Notes under the pieces: model-generated
What the model was told of the DNA's origin: nothing
The model's database searches: none
The model's input: the letters and a program-made list of their open reading frames with translations, nothing else
Translations under genes and position numbers: made by a program
Shown: piece by piece, positions 58,301 through 64,000 of the stretch
How the letters are laid out: each line of letters begins with the position of its first letter
Position numbering within the stretch: position 1 is the first letter of the stretch
From: Sinonovacula constricta
Lineage: Eukaryota > Mollusca > Bivalvia > Cardiida > Solecurtidae
Length of the DNA stretch: 64,000 bases
NCBI GenBank assembly: GCA_007844125.1
Contig: CM017567.1
Location: forward strand, 16,132,702 to 16,196,701
Direction of reading: 5' to 3'

Positions 58301-61300
58301 TGTATTAACATAGCTGGGTGTATCTGGTATTAACATAGCTGAGTGTATCTGGTATCAATATATATTTGGGTGTTTCTGGTATTAATATAGCTGGGTGTAT
58401 CTGGTATTAATACAGCCGGGTAAATCTGGTATTAACATAGCTGGCTTTATCTGCTATAAATATAGCTGGGTGCATCTAGAATTAATATAACTGTGTTTAT
58501 CTGGTATTAACATAGCTGGGTGTATCTGGTATTAACATAGCTGGATGTATCTGGTATTAACATAGCTAAGTGTATCTGGTATTAATATATCTGGGTGTAT
58601 CTGGTATTAATATAGCTAGGTGTATCTGGTATTAACATAGCTGGGTGTATCTGGTATTAACATAGCTGGGTGTACCTGGTATTAATATAGCTGGGTGTAT
58701 CTGGTATTAACATAGCTGGGCTGGTTTTAACATAGCTGGGTGTATCTGGTATTAACATAGCTGGGTGTATCTGGTATTAATATAGCTGGGTGTATCTGGT
58801 ATTAATGTAGCTGGGTGTATCTGGTATTAACATAGCTGGGTGTATCTGGTATTAACATAGCTGGGTGTATCTGGTATTAATATAGCTGGGTGTATCTGGT
58901 ATTAACATAGCTGGGTGTATCTGGTGTTAACATAGCTGGGGTGTATCTGGTATTAATATAGCTGGGTGTATCTGGTATTAACATAGCTGAGTGTATCTGG
59001 TATTTACATAGCTGGGTGTATCTGGTATTAACATAGCTGAGTGTATCTGGTATTAATATATATCTGGGTGTTTCTGGTATTAATATAGCTGGGTGTACAT
59101 AGTATTAATATAGCTGGGTGTATCTGGCATAAATATAGCTGGGTGTATCTGGTATAAATATAGCTGGGTGTACATAGTATTAATATAGCTGGGTGTATCT
59201 GGCATAAATATAGCTGGGTGTACATAGTATTAATATAGCTGGGTGTATCTGGCATAAATATAGCTGGGTGTATCTGGTATTAATACAGCCGGATGAATCT
59301 GGTATTAACATAGCTGGCTTAATCTGCTATAAATATAGCTGGGTGCACCTAGAATTAATATAACTGTGTTTATCTTGTATTAATATAGCTGGGTGCATCT
59401 AGAATTAATATAGCTGTGTTTATCTGGTATTAATATAGCTGGGTGCATCTGGTATTAATATAGCTGGGTGCATCTGGTGTTAATATAGCTTGGTGTATCT
59501 GGTATTATTATAGCTGGATGTATCTGGTATTATTATATCTAGGTGTATCTGATATAAACATAGATGGGTGTATTTGGTATTTACATATTAAAAAAGTTGG
59601 GCGCATCTGGAATTAATATAGCTGGGTGTATCTTGTATTAACATAGCTGGGTGTATCTTGTATTAACATAGCTGGGTGTATCTGGTATTAACATAGCTGA
59701 GTGTATCTGGTATCAATATATATCTGGGTGTTTCTGCTATTAATATAGCTGGGTGTATCTGGTATTAATACAGCCGGGTAAATCTGGTATTAACATAGCT
59801 GGCTTTATCTGCTATAAATATAGCTGGGTGCATCTAGAATTAATATAGCTGTGTTTATCTGGTATTAACATAGCTGGGTGTATCTGGTATTAATATAGCT
59901 GGGTGTATCTGGTATTAATACAGCCGGGTAAATCTGGTATTAACATAGCTGGCTTTATCTGCTATAAATATAGCTGGGTGCATCTAGAATTAATATAGCT
60001 GTGTTTATCTGGTATTAACATAGCTGGGTGTATCTGGTATTAACATAGCTGGATGTATCTGGTAATAACATAGCTGAGTGTATCTGGTATTAATATATCT
60101 GGGTGTATCTGGTATTAATATAGGTGGGTGTATCTGGTATCAACATAGCTGGGTGTATCTGGTATTAACATAGCTGGGTGTATCAGGTATTAACATAGCT
60201 GGGTGTATCTGGTATTAACATAGCTGGGTGTATCTGGTATTAACATAGCTGGGTGTATCTGGTATTAATATAGCTGGGTGTATCTGGTATTAACATAGCT
60301 GGGTGTATCTGGTATTAACATAGCTGGGTGTATCTGGTATTAATATAGCTGGGTGTATCTGGTATTAACATAGCTGGGTGTATCTGGTATTAATATAGCT
60401 GGGTGTATCTGGTATTAACATAGCTGGGTGTATCTGGTGTTAACATAGCTGGGGTGTATCTGGTATTAATATAGCTGGGTGTATCTGGTATTAACATAGC
60501 TGAGTGTATCTGGTATTTACATAGCTGGGTGTATCTGGTATTAACATAGCTGAGTGTATCTGGTATTAATATATATCTGGGTGTTTCTGGTATTAATATA
60601 GCTGGGTGTACATAGTATTAATATAGCTGGGTGTATCTGGCATAAATATAGCTGGGTGTATCTGGTATAAATATAGCTGGGTGTACATAGTATTAATATA
60701 GCTGGGTGTATCTGGCATAAATATAGCTGGGTGTACATAGTATTAATATAGCTGGGTGTATCTGGCATAAATATAGCTGGGTGTATCTGGTATTAATACA
60801 GCCGGATGAATCTGGTATTAACATAGCTGGCTTAATCTGCTATAAATATAGCTGGGTGCACCTAGAATTAATATAACTGTGTTTATCTTGTATTAATATA
60901 GCTGGGTGCATCTAGAATTAATATAGCTGTGTTTATCTGGTATTAATATAGCTGGGTGCATCTGGTATTAATATAGCTGGGTGCATCTGGTGTTAATATA
61001 GCTTGGTGTATCTGGTATTATTATAGCTGGATGTATCTGGTATTATTATATCTAGGTGTATCTGATATAAACATAGATGGGTGTATTTGGTATTTACATA
61101 TTAAAAAAGTTGGGCGCATCTGGAATTAATATAGCTGGGTGTATCTTGTATTAACATAGCTGGGTGTATCTTGTATTAACATAGCTGGGTGTATCTGGTA
61201 TTAACATAGCTGAGTGTATCTGGTATCAATATATATCTGGGTGTTTCTGCTATTAATATAGCTGGGTGTATCTGGTATTAATACAGCCGGGTAAATCTGG

Positions 61301-63590
61301 TATTAACATAGCTGGCTTTATCTGCTATAAATATAGCTGGGTGCATCTAGAATTAATATAGCTGTGTTTATCTGGTATTAACATAGCTGGGTGTATCTGG
61401 TATTAATATAGCTGGGTGTATCTGGTATTAATACAGCCGGGTAAATCTGGTATTAACATAGCTGGCTTTATCTGCTATAAATATAGCTGGGTGCATCTAG
61501 AATTAATATAGCTGTGTTTATCTGGTATTAACATAGCTGGGTGTATCTGGTATTAACATAGCTGGATGTATCTGGTAATAACATAGCTGAGTGTATCTGG
61601 TATTAATATATCTGGGTGTATCTGGTATTAATATAGGTGGGTGTATCTGGTATCAACATAGCTGGGTGTATCTGGTATTAACATAGCTGGGTGTATCAGG
61701 TATTAACATAGCTGGGTGTATCTGGTATTAACATAGCTGGGTGTATCTGGTATTAACATAGCTGGGTGTATCTGGTATTAATATAGCTGGGTGTATCTGG
61801 TATTAACATAGCTGGGTGTATCTGGTATTAACATAGCTGGGTGTATCTGGTATTAATATAGCTGGGTGTATCTGGTATTAACATAGCTGGGCTGGTTTTA
61901 ACATAGCTGGGTGTATCTGGTATTAACATAGCTGGGTGTATCTGGTATTAATAGAGCTGCGTGTATCTGGTATTAATGTAGCTGGGTGTATCTGGTATTA
62001 ACATAGCTGGGTGTATCTGGTATTAACATAGCTGGGTGTATCTGGTATTAATATAGCTGGGTGTATCTTGTATTAACATAGCTGGGTGTATCTGGTATTA
62101 ACATAGCTGGGGTGTATCTGGTATTAATATAGCTGGGTGTATCTGGTATTAACATAGCTGAGTGTATCTGGTATTTACATAGCTGGGTGTATCTGGTATT
62201 AACATAGCTGAGTGTATCTGGTATTAATATATATCTGGGTGTTTCTGGTATTAATATAGCTGGGTGTATCTGGTATTAACATATCTGGGCGTATCTGGTA
62301 TTAACATATCTGGGTGTATCTGGTATTAACATAGCTAGGTGTATCTGGTATTAACATAGCTGGGTGTATCTGGTATTAATATAGCTGGGTGTATCTGGTA
62401 TTAACATATCTGGGTGTATCTGGTATTAACATAGCTGGGTGTATCTGGTAGTAATATAGCTGGGTGTATCTGGTATTAACATAGCTGAGTGTATCTGGTA
62501 TTAAAATAGCTGGGTGTATCTGGTATTAACATAGCTGGGTGTATCTGGTATTAATATAGCTGGGTGTATCTGGTATTAACATAGCTGAGTTTATCTGGTA
62601 TTAACATAGCTGGGTGTATCTGGTTTTAACATAGCTAGATGTATCTGGTATTAACATAGCTGGGTGTATCTGGTATTAACATAGCTGGGTGTATCTGGTA
62701 TTAACATAGCTAGGTGTATCTGGTATTAACATAGCTGGGTGTATCTGGTATTAACATAGCTGAGTGTATCTGGTATTAATATAGCTGGATGCATCTGGTA
62801 TTAACATAGCTGGATGTATCTGCTATAAATATAGCTCGGTGCATCTGAAATTAATATAGCTAGGTTAATCTTGTATTGACATATTAATATAGATGGGTGT
62901 ATCTGGTATGTTTACATAGCTGGGTGTATCTGGTGTTAACATGACTGGGTGTACCTGGTGTTAACATGACTGGGTGTATCTGGTGTTAACATGACTAGGT
63001 GTATCTGGTGTTTACATAACTAAATGTATCTGATGTTAACATAGATGTGTGCATCTGGTTTTAACACGACTGGGTGTATCAGGTATTTACATAGCTGATG
63101 TACCTGGTATTAAAATAACTGGGTTGATCTGGCACTGGTATAACTGGGTGTATCTGATGTTAACATAACTAGGTGCATCAGATATGTACATAACTGTGTG
63201 CATCTGGGTGTATTTGATTTTAACGTGACTGGGTGCATTTGGTGTTAACAAAACTGGGTGTATCTGGTGTTAACATAACTGGGTGTACATGTATTTGATG
63301 TTAACGTGACTGAGTGCATTTGGTGTTAACAAAACTGGGTGTATGTGGAGTTAACATAACTGGATGTACCTGGTGTTAACATGACAAGGTGTATTTGATG
63401 TTAACATGACTGGGTGCATTTGGTGTAAACATAACTGGGTGTATCAGGTAGTTACATAATTAGGTGTATATGCTGTTAACAAAAAAAGGTGTATCTGATG
63501 TTTGCATAACTAGGTTATCAGGTATTTACATAGATGGATGTACCCGTTAACATAACTGCGTGTACCTGGTATTAACCTAGCTGGGTGACT
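55370..63590. repeat. 25-bp satellite array with kilobase higher-order repeats
   Basis: The basic unit is 'tattaacatagctgggtgta' plus tctgg (25 bp), more than 300 copies. Units are homogeneous in the middle (57000-62700) and diverged at both edges (55370-56400 and 62850-63590). A marker variant with an extra G ('catagctggggtgtatctgg') recurs at about 57680, 58938, 60451 and 62109, and the segment around 59028-59255 recurs at 60541-60768 (offset 1513). Larger blocks have therefore been duplicated. It follows the last identified donor of the VWC gene and is probably intronic. Confidence 0.96.
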
Positions 63591-63593
63591 TTG

Positions 63594-63790
63594 TGTCGTT
63601 CCGACGAGACATCATGTTGTTGGGACCAAACAGCATGTCTTCCCGACGAGACAGCGTGCCGTTTTGACCGACAGTATGTCGTTCCGACGAGACATCAAAT
63701 CCTTTAGACCCCAAAACACGTCATTCCGACGAGACAGCGTATCGTTTTCAGCCGAATGTGTCGTTCCGGAGAGAAATCAATTGGATTTGG
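63594..63790 (+). repeat. 42-bp short tandem repeat (tgtcgttccgacgagaca)
   Basis: Five diverged copies start at about 63594, 63636, 63677, 63719 and 63760. The 42-bp period gives a 14-residue repeat with SFRRD in one frame (63664-63909). I cannot say whether it is coding. Confidence 0.75.
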
Positions 63791-64000
63791 CACTCACTCA
63801 TTTTACGAAAAGAAAAGTTTTTGCACAAGAAAGAAGCGTTTATGAAGAACATGAGGTGGCATTTTATATGTATGCATTTAATTTATGCATTATAACCAGG
63901 TACACATGATGGGCGAATAGTAACAAAGACGTGTTAACATGTATCTGTTGGTTATTGTCCATGATGAAGATTAAATGTAATGTTCACAAATGCATATACT
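63791..64000. other. Right edge, nothing recognised
   Basis: Short AT-rich sequence with no identified feature beyond the end of the SFRRD frame. Confidence 0.4.

Noticed and set aside
55370..63590. CRISPR-like regular repeats
   Set aside because: The units are directly adjacent 25-mers with no unique spacers, in an intron-containing genome. It is a satellite.

Overview
The window is eukaryotic, AT-rich and full of repeats. It has GT-AG introns, tRNA-derived SINEs, a Tx1/L1-like LINE, a Penelope-like element, a hAT-type element and several long minisatellites. Two of the dispersed repeats (7851-9170 and 30585-31358) are of a kind I associate with bivalve genomes, so a bivalve mollusc is the best guess. 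That guess rests on recognition, not on a search, and I cannot name the species.

Three protein-coding loci can be supported. (1) On the minus strand, 49-2152 is a very long first coding exon of a secreted, N-glycosylated coiled-coil protein; its gene probably continues beyond the left edge. (2) On the plus strand, 23107-29799 is a complete seven-exon gene for a 312-residue proline iminopeptidase. All splice phases agree and the Ser/Asp/His triad is visible. (3) On the plus strand, 47911-55176 is a chain of exons for a secreted cysteine-rich protein with von Willebrand factor C-like modules. Its first (Met) exon and its last exon or exons are not identified.

The rest is mostly mobile and satellite DNA. 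At 12806-20042 a decayed LINE is split by an antisense Penelope-like element, by a hAT-like element with an 8-bp target duplication, and by a second Penelope 3' fragment. At 32667-33780 a 56-bp tandem array contains a SINE that inserted into one of its units. At 34756-42930 a 20-bp satellite becomes a 40-bp dimer and then a 39-bp derivative. At 44655-46745 there is a CT-rich minisatellite, and at 55370-63590 an 8-kb 25-bp satellite with kilobase-scale higher-order repeats.

The most unusual feature is at 52766-53800. The exon-intron junction of a VWC exon, including its splice donor, has been amplified into about 36 tandem 28-bp copies, so the intron opens with a ladder of near-identical donor sites. 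The long apparent reading frames inside the satellites are products of repeat periodicity, not genes.
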